Assembly (NCBI RefSeq): GCF_004345645.1
Contig: NZ_SLWS01000007.1
Location: forward strand, 620,001-684,000
Direction of reading: 5' to 3'
DNA length: 64,000 bases
From: Actinocrispum wychmicini
GTDB taxonomy: Bacteria; Actinomycetota; Actinomycetes; Mycobacteriales; Pseudonocardiaceae
Position numbers and translations under genes: made by a program
The notes under the pieces: generated by a model
The model's database searches: none
Told to the model about the DNA's origin: nothing
The model's input: the letters and a program-made list of their open reading frames with translations, nothing else
In this document: one piece after another, positions 26,396-34,178 of the stretch
Position numbering within the stretch: position 1 is the first letter of the stretch
Layout: each line of letters opens with the position of its first letter

Positions 26396-27118
26396 ATGCC
26401 CACCGACCCCGAACAGCGCCGCGCGGCCCGGCACGCACAGCCCCACCCGGACCCCGCGCCGCCGGCGCAGCGCAAGACACCGATCACGACCGACCGGGTC
26501 ACCGACGCCGCGTTGCAGGTCATCGCCACCGAGGGCTACGACGCGCTGACCATCCGCCGGGTCGCCGCCGTGCTCGGCACCGGGCCGTCCTCGCTGTACG
26601 CGCACATCCTCAACAAGGACGACCTCGACGATCTGATCATCGGCCGGCTCTGCGCCGAGATCGAACTGCCCGAGCCCGACCCGGCCAGGTGGCGGGAGCA
26701 GATCCTCGGCGTGTACGCCCAGATGCGCGACCTGTACCTGAAATACCCCGGTGTCTCCCGCGCCGCCCTGGCCATGGTCCCCACCCACCTCGAAACACTG
26801 CGGGTCGGTGAGGGAATCCTGGCGATCCTGCTGGCCGGCGGCATCGAACCGCAGGCCGCCGCGTGGGCACGCGACGCGCTCACCCTCTACGTCAACGCCT
26901 ACGTCCTGGAACGCTCACTCGTTCGACAACGGCAGCAACACCCCGACCACAGCTGGGTGCTCAGCCGTGAAGAACTCGTCGACCGGTTCAGCGCCCTGCC
27001 CGCCGACCGCTTTCCGTACACCCGACGCTATGCGGCCGAACTGACCGCCGGCAGCGGACACGACCGGTTCGACTTCACCCTCACCCTGATCGTCGACAAC
27101 CTCACGGCGTCTCCTTGA
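26396..27118 (+). CDS. TetR-family repressor of the divergent exporter
   Basis: The protein of 240 residues has a proline-rich N-terminal extension, a helix-turn-helix (TDAALQVIATEGYDALTIRRVAAVLGTGPSSLYAHILNKDDL) and a TetR_C_1-type C-terminal domain, as in TetR and tailoring-cluster repressors. I place the start at the ATG (26396), where a leaderless transcript would begin; a GTG at 26387 is in frame. It probably binds the three GAACTWAGTTC copies and controls itself and the MFS exporter. Confidence 0.93.
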   Translation: MPTDPEQRRAARHAQPHPDPAPPAQRKTPITTDRVTDAALQVIATEGYDALTIRRVAAVLGTGPSSLYAHILNKDDLDDLIIGRLCAEIELPEPDPARWREQILGVYAQMRDLYLKYPGVSRAALAMVPTHLETLRVGEGILAILLAGGIEPQAAAWARDALTLYVNAYVLERSLVRQRQQHPDHSWVLSREELVDRFSALPADRFPYTRRYAAELTAGSGHDRFDFTLTLIVDNLTASP

Positions 27119-27139
27119 CCACGTCGTACACGAGGTGCG

Positions 27140-27841
27140 TCAGCAGGACCGGTCGTCGCAGGTCGCGCAGCATCCGCAGGCCGACCCCGCACCACAGGAC
27201 CCATCGATGGCCGCCAACGAATAACCGCAGGACAATGCGGGCGCGGCGGTGATTTTCACCGCCGCGTTCGGTGAGCAGTCGTCGGAGTGCGTCCAGCCGT
27301 GGATGTAGCGGCCGCGGAGACCTTCGACGAAGGTGGCGATCCGGGACCCGTCGTAGTGATCCAGGTGGTCGATGCGGCCCCATGCGGTGAGTGCGATCCC
27401 GGAGTCGAGCTTGTCGTAGGGAGCGAGGACCACGTCGGCCCCGTAGCGCCTGGCGATGCTGTTCAGCGCGTCTATCTGGTCCCCTGGCAGGTTCTGGGCG
27501 TACTGGATGACCACGTGACCGTGCTCCATCGCGTGGACAGTCAGGCCTTCGGGAACCGGACTCGGGTATACGCCGGTGGCGATGGTCGCGGCGAAATGCG
27601 GGCCCGATGTCGGCGGCACTGAGTCATACCGCACTGACGTCGCGCGCACGGGTGAGATGTGTGGACTGTCGAGAATGGACACTGCGGTGCCCGGCAGGCA
27701 GGGCGAATCGCGCTGTATCGCCTTGGATCCGGTGATCGTGGCGGACGAGAAGCTGTACGGGCCGACGACGAGGAGCGCGGCGATGCCGACAACAGCCACG
27801 AGCAGCCCGGTTCGCCAAAGCCAGCGTCGAGTCTCGGTCAT
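27140..27841 (-). CDS. Membrane-anchored DUF3105 protein with cysteine-rich tail
   Basis: The 233-residue protein has one N-terminal membrane anchor (LLVAVVGIAALLVVGPYSF, about 13-31) and an extracytoplasmic DUF3105 domain recognisable by PPTSGPHF, GVYPSPVPEG and the MEHGHVVIQY block. The family function is unknown. Unusually, the last 30 residues contain seven cysteines (pattern SC...GSC...SACGCCATC...RSC), absent from the DUF3105 core. The start overlaps the stop of the M50 protease gene (ATGA), which places it in the RiPP-like operon. It could bind, redox-couple or process the exported peptide, or the tail could itself be a substrate; both are inference. Confidence 0.82.
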   Translation of the reverse strand: MTETRRWLWRTGLLVAVVGIAALLVVGPYSFSSATITGSKAIQRDSPCLPGTAVSILDSPHISPVRATSVRYDSVPPTSGPHFAATIATGVYPSPVPEGLTVHAMEHGHVVIQYAQNLPGDQIDALNSIARRYGADVVLAPYDKLDSGIALTAWGRIDHLDHYDGSRIATFVEGLRGRYIHGWTHSDDCSPNAAVKITAAPALSCGYSLAAIDGSCGAGSACGCCATCDDRSC

Positions 27842-29061
27842 CGTAGCGCTCCTGTGCGTTGTAGGCGTCGCTCCCGCAGGGCCAGCAATACGGGACCGGC
27901 GATCTGGCCGAGAGTCACGAGGATCAGCGCCACGGACTCCCAGAAGGCGACCGAGGTCGGATCGGGGCTGAGCAGGTTGCCCGGGACCCAGACCACCATG
28001 CCGAGCAGGAACGGCACGATCCAGGCGAGGAAGACCCAGCCCACGGCGAGCATCCCGGCCAGGTTGACGACGCCGAACCAGCGGGCCACCCGCCGGTCGT
28101 GCTCACTGATGGTCGCCAGTTCTTCGGTCTCCTGTGGACTAAGGCGCCACAGGCGGTCTTTGTTGGTGAGCAACGTCGCCCGGTAGAGGTCGTTGCAACG
28201 CAGGGCGTTGGCCAGTACGGCATACATGTCGCTGCGCATGAACACCGCGGCGAACTGCCAAACCAGGCCGTAGATCAGCGTCAGCACAAGCGCCGCGAGC
28301 AGCCGGTCCATCGTGCCCGGCAGGATGATCGCGGTGGTGCGATTGGCCAGCCGCAGACCCAACGCCGTCGCCAGCCAGACCGAGTCGATGGCCATGCCGG
28401 CCAGGAAAGGGCTGTAGCGCTTGTGTCTTGGCACGGTCACGATCTGGGTCAGGTCGGTTTCGAACACCAGAAAGGCGCCGCGGTAGCTGACCCGGAAGAC
28501 GGCAGGGACGCCGACGGCGCGTCCTGCCAGCCAATGCCATGCCTCGTGGACACCGGCGACCAGGAACCAGATGGGGATGAGCAGCAGCACCGACAACCCC
28601 GGATCAGGCAGCCACCAGCTGTCCTCGAACGAGGGGCGCAGATCTGGCCGCAGCAGCAGTATCCCGACCGCGAACGCCGCCGCGGCACAGTAGAGGGTCC
28701 AGGCTGTCCGGCCGAACAGCCGACGGGCGACGTTCGGGCTGACGCCTTCTATCCAGCGAATCTGCCGCGACCGGCCGGTCGCGGCGGCGACTTGACCAGG
28801 CGGATCGAGCAGGCCGGCGGCGGCGAGTCCGTCGAGGAAGTCCGGTCCGTCGACCTCGGCACCAGCCGCCTCGCTCGCCAGGGCGGTCGCTTCGGCCAGG
28901 GAGCCGCCCGACTGCAGGCATTCCACGAACACCGCCCCCGGCTCGGGGACGGCGACATAGACACCGAGGTCCGGGCGACCGACGACGCACTCATCCCGGT
29001 CGCGCGCGACGACCAGCCGGCCGATGGCGGCGGCCACGTCGTCGGACACCGTCTCGGTCAT
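27838..29061 (-). CDS. PqqD-like/M50 membrane zinc metalloprotease of the RiPP-like operon
   Basis: The 407-residue protein combines a cytoplasmic N-terminal domain (about 10-90), which resembles a PqqD-type winged-helix peptide-recognition element, with a polytopic membrane domain carrying the zinc motif HEAWH at His172-Glu173-His176. Asp226 in AGMAIDSVW is a candidate third ligand. Such M50-type proteins occur in peptide natural-product loci and are thought to cleave or help export the modified precursor. The gene follows the precursor gene after a strong hairpin, so its expression is likely lower than that of the precursor. It overlaps the DUF3105 gene by 4 bp. Confidence 0.85.
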   Translation of the reverse strand: MTETVSDDVAAAIGRLVVARDRDECVVGRPDLGVYVAVPEPGAVFVECLQSGGSLAEATALASEAAGAEVDGPDFLDGLAAAGLLDPPGQVAAATGRSRQIRWIEGVSPNVARRLFGRTAWTLYCAAAAFAVGILLLRPDLRPSFEDSWWLPDPGLSVLLLIPIWFLVAGVHEAWHWLAGRAVGVPAVFRVSYRGAFLVFETDLTQIVTVPRHKRYSPFLAGMAIDSVWLATALGLRLANRTTAIILPGTMDRLLAALVLTLIYGLVWQFAAVFMRSDMYAVLANALRCNDLYRATLLTNKDRLWRLSPQETEELATISEHDRRVARWFGVVNLAGMLAVGWVFLAWIVPFLLGMVVWVPGNLLSPDPTSVAFWESVALILVTLGQIAGPVLLALRERRLQRTGALR

Positions 29062-29082
29062 GTCTTCTCCTTGGTGGGAAAG

Positions 29083-29114
29083 GCCCCGGCGCGGTCACAG
29101 TCCCGCGCCGGGGC
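29083..29114 (-). terminator. Hairpin after the precursor gene, probable attenuator
   Basis: GCCCCGGCGCGG and CCGCGCCGGGGC form a perfect 12-bp stem around the 8-nt loop TCACAGTC. It lies 7 bp downstream of the precursor stop and 21 bp upstream of the M50 start. Partial termination or 3'-end protection at such sites commonly raises precursor levels over downstream genes in RiPP operons. Confidence 0.8.
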
Positions 29115-29120
29115 GTCAGG

Positions 29121-29207
29121 TCACGAGTCGCAACCGGAGGCGACGAGCGTGGGGTGGCAGCTACCCGTGAGCCGCGTGTTCTCGATGCGCTTGATCGTGA
29201 GCTTCAT
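29121..29207 (-). CDS. 28-residue RiPP precursor peptide candidate
   Basis: The ORF opens with an ATG overlapping the stop of the E1-enzyme gene (ATGA) and has a canonical AAGGAGG 9 nt upstream, inside the E1 gene. The peptide starts with a basic, leader-like stretch MKLTIKRIENTRLTG and ends in SCHPTLVASGCDS, with two Cys, four Ser/Thr and one His. The frame is closed by TGA three codons upstream of the ATG, so no longer form exists. Its position between an RRE-containing adenylating enzyme and an RRE-containing protease, plus the strong ribosome site and following hairpin, supports a ribosomally made and modified peptide. The cleavage point and modification are unknown. Confidence 0.85.
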   Translation of the reverse strand: MKLTIKRIENTRLTGSCHPTLVASGCDS

Positions 29208-30334
29208 TCTGTTTCACCTCCTTGCCGAAACGTTGTGGTCGGGCCGAGCGATCCGCAGATCGCGCAGCTGGGGTCGCGTTGCCACACGGTGTTGTTCCGG
29301 GTCGCGCAGGCGTTGGCGAAGTCGATGATCAGCGGCCGTCCGGCATGGGCGGGCGGTTCGAAGTCGGTGAGGTAGCGCAGGACCTCGAAGGCGCAGAACG
29401 CACCTAGCAAACCCGCGACCGGCCCGATCCCCCGGTTGGCGCGCGGTTTGCCGCGGAACAATGCGGCGGCCGAACGCTCCTGCGGATCGACGTCGTCGCC
29501 CGGACCGTCATCCGGCGAACAGCGCAGGCAACCGCTGACACCGGGGTTGACCGACCACACCACCCCTTGCGTGACGTACATGCCGCCGCGGACATAGGGA
29601 GTGCGCCGCGAAACGCAGGCGTCGTTCACCCATCCGTCGATGCCGACCGGACTGTCCACACCGGACATCACCAGATCCGGCCGGAAGCGGTCCAGCAACT
29701 CGGTGACCGAGTCGACGCTGTCGATCCGGGCTTCGACCGCGTCCACCTTGATCGCCGGATCGAACGCGCGGACCCAGTCCGCGGCCACGGCCACCTTGTG
29801 CGCGCCGAGATCCGACCGGCGATACAAATACTGGCGCGCGAAATTGCGCAACTCGACCGCGTCCCGGTCCAGCAATGTCAGCCGGCCGACACCGAGGCCG
29901 CACATGTGTGGAATGGTGTTGGAATTGAGCCCACCGGTGCCGAGCACGAGTACGTGCGCGCCGCGTAACCTTTCCTGGAAATCCTCACGACTGCGCGCCA
30001 GGGAACCGAACGACTCGAAGAACGCGAGATTGCTGAAATAGCGTTCCTGCTCGGTTTCGTCAAGGCGACCCAAATGACCGCCGTCTTCGAGCAAACGATA
30101 ATGGTCGAGCACCTCAACCGCCGCGACCACGTCGTCAACGGGAACCTGTCGGCCCTGCTCACCCAATGCCGCGGCAAGCTCAGACACAGTGCGGCCGCCT
30201 GCCCGCAGCAACACCAGCAGCGCTTCGACAGCGCCATCCTCGTCATCGAGGACGAACTGGTCGCGGACGTCGTAAACAAGCCGCAACTGTCGGTCGACAC
30301 GCTCCCACACGATGCTTTTGAGCTGCGGTCGCAT
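29204..30334 (-). CDS. E1/ThiF-family adenylating enzyme with N-terminal RRE-like domain
   Basis: This 376-residue protein has an N-terminal winged-helix region (about 1-85) resembling a RiPP recognition element and an E1-type adenylation domain. The nucleotide motif is GTGGLNSN (132-139), followed by LLDRD, the ATP-contacting NFARQ (Arg167) and Lys180. Four cysteines, CLRC (269/272) and CAIC (357/360), form the structural zinc site of MoeB/ThiF/MccB enzymes. MccB and PaaA are relatives that activate a carboxylate of a short peptide. Ocin-ThiF-like proteins instead deliver precursors to a YcaO, but none is encoded here. The ATG at 30334 is chosen because GAGGAG precedes it. It overlaps the precursor gene. 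Confidence 0.88.
   Translation of the reverse strand: MRPQLKSIVWERVDRQLRLVYDVRDQFVLDDEDGAVEALLVLLRAGGRTVSELAAALGEQGRQVPVDDVVAAVEVLDHYRLLEDGGHLGRLDETEQERYFSNLAFFESFGSLARSREDFQERLRGAHVLVLGTGGLNSNTIPHMCGLGVGRLTLLDRDAVELRNFARQYLYRRSDLGAHKVAVAADWVRAFDPAIKVDAVEARIDSVDSVTELLDRFRPDLVMSGVDSPVGIDGWVNDACVSRRTPYVRGGMYVTQGVVWSVNPGVSGCLRCSPDDGPGDDVDPQERSAAALFRGKPRANRGIGPVAGLLGAFCAFEVLRYLTDFEPPAHAGRPLIIDFANACATRNNTVWQRDPSCAICGSLGPTTTFRQGGETE
29217..29223 (-). promoter_or_regulatory. Strong ribosome binding site for the precursor
   Basis: AAGGAGG on the minus strand, embedded in the last codons of the E1 gene, lies 9 nt before the precursor ATG. It is the strongest Shine-Dalgarno match in this region and decides the start of a 28-codon gene that length-filtered gene callers would miss. 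Confidence 0.85.
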
Positions 30335-30807
30335 ATGTGAGCTCCTCACCGGGCTCGGGTGATCCACGTTCACCATCGTTACCGCATTTCCGACCCGGCG
30401 AAACAGCCGGCACTGCAATTGCGGACTTCAGCCCATGCCACTGCACTGACGAGAGCAACGAAAATTCGAACGAAATCACTGTGACAAATGTAACCTCGGC
30501 TTGGCCGTGCTCCGCGCCACACCGCGCAGGGCCGCTCATTCCTGCTTGGACAGTCTTGGGTGGATGGTTCACCGGGCCCAGCCGACCGTCGGACACCGCA
30601 CCTCGGGCCGACGGGACCGACGCCACCCACATGGACGATCGCGCCCCGGTCGCCCCGGGGAGGTTTGTCCGCCTTTCGACGGATGGCGATCGTCGAGCCG
30701 ACTGAATACCCGGTTGGCTTATTCGCACATGCGACTCTGTTCGGCAGACTGGGCCTTTGTGCGTTGGAAACCTGCCAGCCGACGAACTGGGGGCGAGGGA
30801 GTACATT
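30335..30807. other. Divergent intergenic region between RiPP-like operon and main cluster
   Basis: These 473 bp carry no convincing gene. They should hold the promoter of the minus-strand E1 operon and that of the plus-strand decarboxylase operon. Lower-GC stretches occur near 30415-30495 (around AATTCGAACGAAATCACTG) and near 30700-30740, where GAATA and TATTC form an inverted repeat with an 11-bp spacer (GAATACCCGGTTGGCTTATTC region). I see no unambiguous -35/-10 pair. Confidence 0.5.
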
Positions 30808-32202
30808 ATGACCATCCATCGCCGTGGTACCACAACGGACGCACCGCTCGCTGTTTCGCCGTTGTACGCACATGACATCGACGCCGATGTCGTGCCACGG
30901 TTCCAGCTCTGCGAGAACATGGTGTCCGCCCCGCTGGCCACGGCCATTGTGCGGGACGAGTTGCTTCTGGACGGCTCGGCCCGACTGAACGCCGCGACGT
31001 TCTGCTCGACTTTCCTGGAGCCGGAGCTGGCCGCGGTCGTCGTGGAGAATCTGACCAAGAACATCACCAACCACGACGAATATCCGGCGAGTGTCGAGTT
31101 GGAACGCCGCTGTTTGAATATCCTGGCCGACCTGTGGCACGACGAGGACATGCGTTTCGCCGGCGTCGCCACCACCGGATCTTCGGAAGCAATCCTGCTC
31201 GCGGTGCTCGCGGCGCGGACCCGGTGGCGCGATAACGGCCACAACATCGACGGGCGGATGCCGAACCTGGTGTACTCGACTGCCTGTCATCCCTGCTGGG
31301 ACAAGGCGTGCCGCTACTTCGACGTCGTCCCGCGCAAGATCCCGATCCGGGCCGACCCGACCGGTGTCGGCATGCTGGACGTCGACGCCGCCGTCGCCGC
31401 CTGCGACGCGGACACGATCGGGGTGGTCGCCACGCTCGGCTACCCGGCCACCGGTCGCTACGACCCGGTCGCTGAGCTGTGCGCGGCCCTGGACCGACGC
31501 GCCGCGCAGGACGGCCTCGATCTGTCAGTGCATGTGGACGCGGCCAGTGGCGGATTTGTCGCTCCGTTCCAAAGTGACGTCGCTCCCTGGGACTTCCGGC
31601 TCAACCGGGTCGCCTCCATCAACGCCTCCGGACACAAGTACGGCATGACCAACCTGGGGCTCGGTTGGGTGCTGTGGCGCGATCCGGCGCTGCTGCCGGA
31701 CTCCCTGTGCTTCGAGGTCAACGTGTTGGGCGGGGAGCCGGTCAAGACGTTCTCGCTCACCTTCTCCCGCCCGGCGGCGCCGGTGATCAACCAGTACACC
31801 ACGTTCCTCCGGCTCGGCCGGGCCGGCTACCGGTCGCTCATCGACCGGTGCAGCGAGGCCGCCGCGATGATCGCGACCGGCCTGACCGACCAGGGCTTCC
31901 GGTTGTGGTCGACCGGGTCGGACCTGCCCGTGGTCAGCTTCGAACTGCCCGATCCGGACACCCGGGGCTGGACCCTGGGGCACCTGTCGGCCAAGCTCCG
32001 CGAACGCGGCTGGCAAGTCCCCGCCTATCCCCTGCCCGCGGACGCCGAGAACGTGATGATCGCCCGGGTCGTGTGCCGTCCCGGCTTCTCGGAGAACCTC
32101 GCCGGCCGACTGCTCGAAAACGTCGCCTGGGCCATCTCCTCGCTGGACGCGCACAAGGCGGCCCACCCACCCGTCACCGACACCGCTTTCCACCTCGCCT
32201 GA
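30808..32202 (+). CDS. PLP-dependent glutamate-decarboxylase-like enzyme
   Basis: This is a 464-residue group II PLP decarboxylase of the glutamate decarboxylase branch. It has SSEAILLAVLAA-type and HPCWDKACRYF segments, HVDAASGGFVAPF (PLP-ring contact), and the Schiff-base Lys277 in NASGHKYGMT. Length and motifs match bacterial GadB. Its position as first gene of a biosynthetic operon points to a dedicated step, such as decarboxylating glutamate, hydroxyglutamate or another amino acid, rather than acid resistance. The ATG at 30808 follows GAGGGAG. Confidence 0.9.
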   Translation: MTIHRRGTTTDAPLAVSPLYAHDIDADVVPRFQLCENMVSAPLATAIVRDELLLDGSARLNAATFCSTFLEPELAAVVVENLTKNITNHDEYPASVELERRCLNILADLWHDEDMRFAGVATTGSSEAILLAVLAARTRWRDNGHNIDGRMPNLVYSTACHPCWDKACRYFDVVPRKIPIRADPTGVGMLDVDAAVAACDADTIGVVATLGYPATGRYDPVAELCAALDRRAAQDGLDLSVHVDAASGGFVAPFQSDVAPWDFRLNRVASINASGHKYGMTNLGLGWVLWRDPALLPDSLCFEVNVLGGEPVKTFSLTFSRPAAPVINQYTTFLRLGRAGYRSLIDRCSEAAAMIATGLTDQGFRLWSTGSDLPVVSFELPDPDTRGWTLGHLSAKLRERGWQVPAYPLPADAENVMIARVVCRPGFSENLAGRLLENVAWAISSLDAHKAAHPPVTDTAFHLA

Positions 32203-32292
32203 CCACCCGGCGGCCGGGCACTGGAACGACCCGCACGAACTGGTGCCCGGCGCGCAGGCCAACCTTCGACGAGCCCGCCCCTGACCACCCCG

Positions 32293-32316
32293 GTGTCCCA
32301 GGTTTCGCCGGGACAC
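32293..32316 (+). other. Small hairpin in the leader of the asparagine synthetase gene
   Basis: GTGTCCC and GGGACAC form a 7-bp stem with a 10-nt loop in the 193-bp gap between the decarboxylase and asparagine synthetase genes. It may attenuate transcription or be fortuitous; the rest of the gap shows nothing recognisable. Confidence 0.35.
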
Positions 32317-32395
32317 ATGGCTCACGACGCTGGGAACCTGGCCCTGTTAGCTGGTTTCGGGACGACCGGAACACCAGCACGGGGGTGGTTTGCGA

Positions 32396-34174
32396 ATGTG
32401 CCGGATCTATGGACACTTCAACTCGGCTGTCCCACCGGCTCACCTGGACATGGTTGCCGATCGGCAGCGGCACGGCGGACCGGACGCACACGGGCGCGCC
32501 GCCGGAGCGGAGTGGTCGGTCGGCGCCAATCGGCTGGCGATCATGGATCTGGCTGGCGGGCGGCAGCCGTACCAGCTGGCCGGCGGTGCCGTCCAGGTCG
32601 CCTTCAACGGGGAGATCTACAACCACCGGGAGCTCCGCGAATCGCTGCGGCACCGGGGATACCACTTCGCCGACCACTGCGACGGGTCGATCCTCCCGGC
32701 GTTGTACGACGTCTACGGGGACGACTTTCCCGACCATCTCGACGGTATGTACGCGGTGGCGGTGCTGGACCTGCGGGGCAAGCCCCGGTTGGTGCTGGCA
32801 ACCGACCACGTCGGGATGAAACCTCTGTTCTACTCGTGGCATCCGGGGCAGGGTGAGCTGTTCTTCGCGTCCGAGATACCGGCGTTGCTGGCGTTCGAGG
32901 CGGTGCCCAGGACACTGTGGACTCCCGGCCTGGACGCCTACCTGGCCACCAAGACCCCGTTCGGCGAGCAGACCATGTTCGCCGGCATCAGGACCCTGCC
33001 ACCGTCGACCACCGCCGTGTGCGACCACAATGGACTTTGCCTGATTCACCGGACATCGCCCACAACCGAGGTCGATCCGACGGAAACCGTTGTCCGCGAC
33101 CGGTTGCGCGACGAAGTTCATCGTTTGCTGGCCGCGGACGTCCCGGTCGCCACGATCACTTCGGGCGGGCTTGATTCGAGCCTGGTCACTGTGCTCGCCG
33201 CGGAGGTCGCGGCGGACCTGCACACGTTCAACATCGCGTACACCGGTTCGTGGCCCGACGACGAGCGGCATTTCGCCCGGGAGGTCGCGGCCCACGCCGG
33301 GGTCACGTACCACCAGGTCGAGATCGACCCGGCCACGTTCCCCGACCTGCTGCCCGAAGTGGTCCGGCACCTGGGCCAGCCCAACGCCGATCCGATCACG
33401 CTGAGCAGCCACGCCCTCTTCGCCCGAATCCACGACGCCGGCTTCAAGGTCGCGCTCACCGGTGACGGGGCGGACGAGGTGTTCGGCGGCTACGGGCGGA
33501 TGCGAGCCGCGACCGAGGCGGCCGCCGCCGGCCAGCCATGGCAATCGTCCTATGTGGACGAGCTGGCGGTGTTGCCCACGGACATGCGCAGAAAGCTCTA
33601 CACCGCGGACTACGCCGTCGAACTGGACAGCGACGAACCCGCGCTGCCCGCCGCCGCGACAACCGTCCTGGACCGGGGCAAGGGCACGGTTCTTGACCGG
33701 ATCACCGAGTTCGAACTGGCCCACCGGCTGCCCGCGTACCACCTGCGCCGGGTCGACCACATGAGCATGGCGAGTTCGGTGGAGGCGCGGCTGCCCTACT
33801 GCCAGCGGGAGATCGTGGCACTCGGCCGGCGACTGCCCGACCGGCTAAGGATCGAGGGCGGCAAGGTGAAACGCGCACTGAACGCGGCCGCCGCCGGCAG
33901 TCTGCCCCCGTCGGTGCTGGCCAGGAAGAAACAGCCGTTCACGCTGCCGATCGCCGCGATGTTCGCCCCGGGGTGGCCGTTGTGGGACTACGCACACGAC
34001 CTCCTGGCGCCGGACCGCCTGCGTCGCGCAGGTCAGGTCGATCCGCAGGCCGTGCAGGCCCTGTTCGACGTGCAGGCGGTGGGCCCAGACGCTCGGGCGT
34101 CGCTCGCGCTGTGGGCGCTGCTGGTCCACGAGGTGTGGCGCGAACAATTCATCGACAACCCGGAAGGGACGTGA
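32396..34174 (+). CDS. Glutamine-hydrolysing asparagine synthetase family amidotransferase
   Basis: The 592-residue protein has an N-terminal class II glutamine amidotransferase domain whose nucleophile is Cys2 (MCRIYGHF), which fixes the start at 32396. The C-terminal ATP-pyrophosphatase-type synthetase domain has the PP-loop TSGGLDSS at about residue 255. The DGADEVFGGY motif is intact. These enzymes amidate a carboxylate, classically Asp to Asn; in secondary metabolism relatives also form amides or close lactams. With an intact Cys2, ammonia transfer is more likely than beta-lactam synthetase chemistry. The substrate is unknown. Confidence 0.92.
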   Translation: MCRIYGHFNSAVPPAHLDMVADRQRHGGPDAHGRAAGAEWSVGANRLAIMDLAGGRQPYQLAGGAVQVAFNGEIYNHRELRESLRHRGYHFADHCDGSILPALYDVYGDDFPDHLDGMYAVAVLDLRGKPRLVLATDHVGMKPLFYSWHPGQGELFFASEIPALLAFEAVPRTLWTPGLDAYLATKTPFGEQTMFAGIRTLPPSTTAVCDHNGLCLIHRTSPTTEVDPTETVVRDRLRDEVHRLLAADVPVATITSGGLDSSLVTVLAAEVAADLHTFNIAYTGSWPDDERHFAREVAAHAGVTYHQVEIDPATFPDLLPEVVRHLGQPNADPITLSSHALFARIHDAGFKVALTGDGADEVFGGYGRMRAATEAAAAGQPWQSSYVDELAVLPTDMRRKLYTADYAVELDSDEPALPAAATTVLDRGKGTVLDRITEFELAHRLPAYHLRRVDHMSMASSVEARLPYCQREIVALGRRLPDRLRIEGGKVKRALNAAAAGSLPPSVLARKKQPFTLPIAAMFAPGWPLWDYAHDLLAPDRLRRAGQVDPQAVQALFDVQAVGPDARASLALWALLVHEVWREQFIDNPEGT

Positions 34175-34178
34175 CACG

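Noticed and set aside
27102..27383. 93-codon minus-strand ORF overlapping the DUF3105 3' end
   Set aside because: Out of frame with the DUF3105 gene and Arg-rich; considered as evidence for a frameshift creating the Cys-rich tail, but the main frame remains open to a proper stop without disruption.
29121..29207. Calling the peptide a lanthipeptide or thiazole peptide
   Set aside because: No LanB/C/M, YcaO or flavin dehydrogenase is nearby; only an E1-type enzyme is present, so class assignment is not supported.
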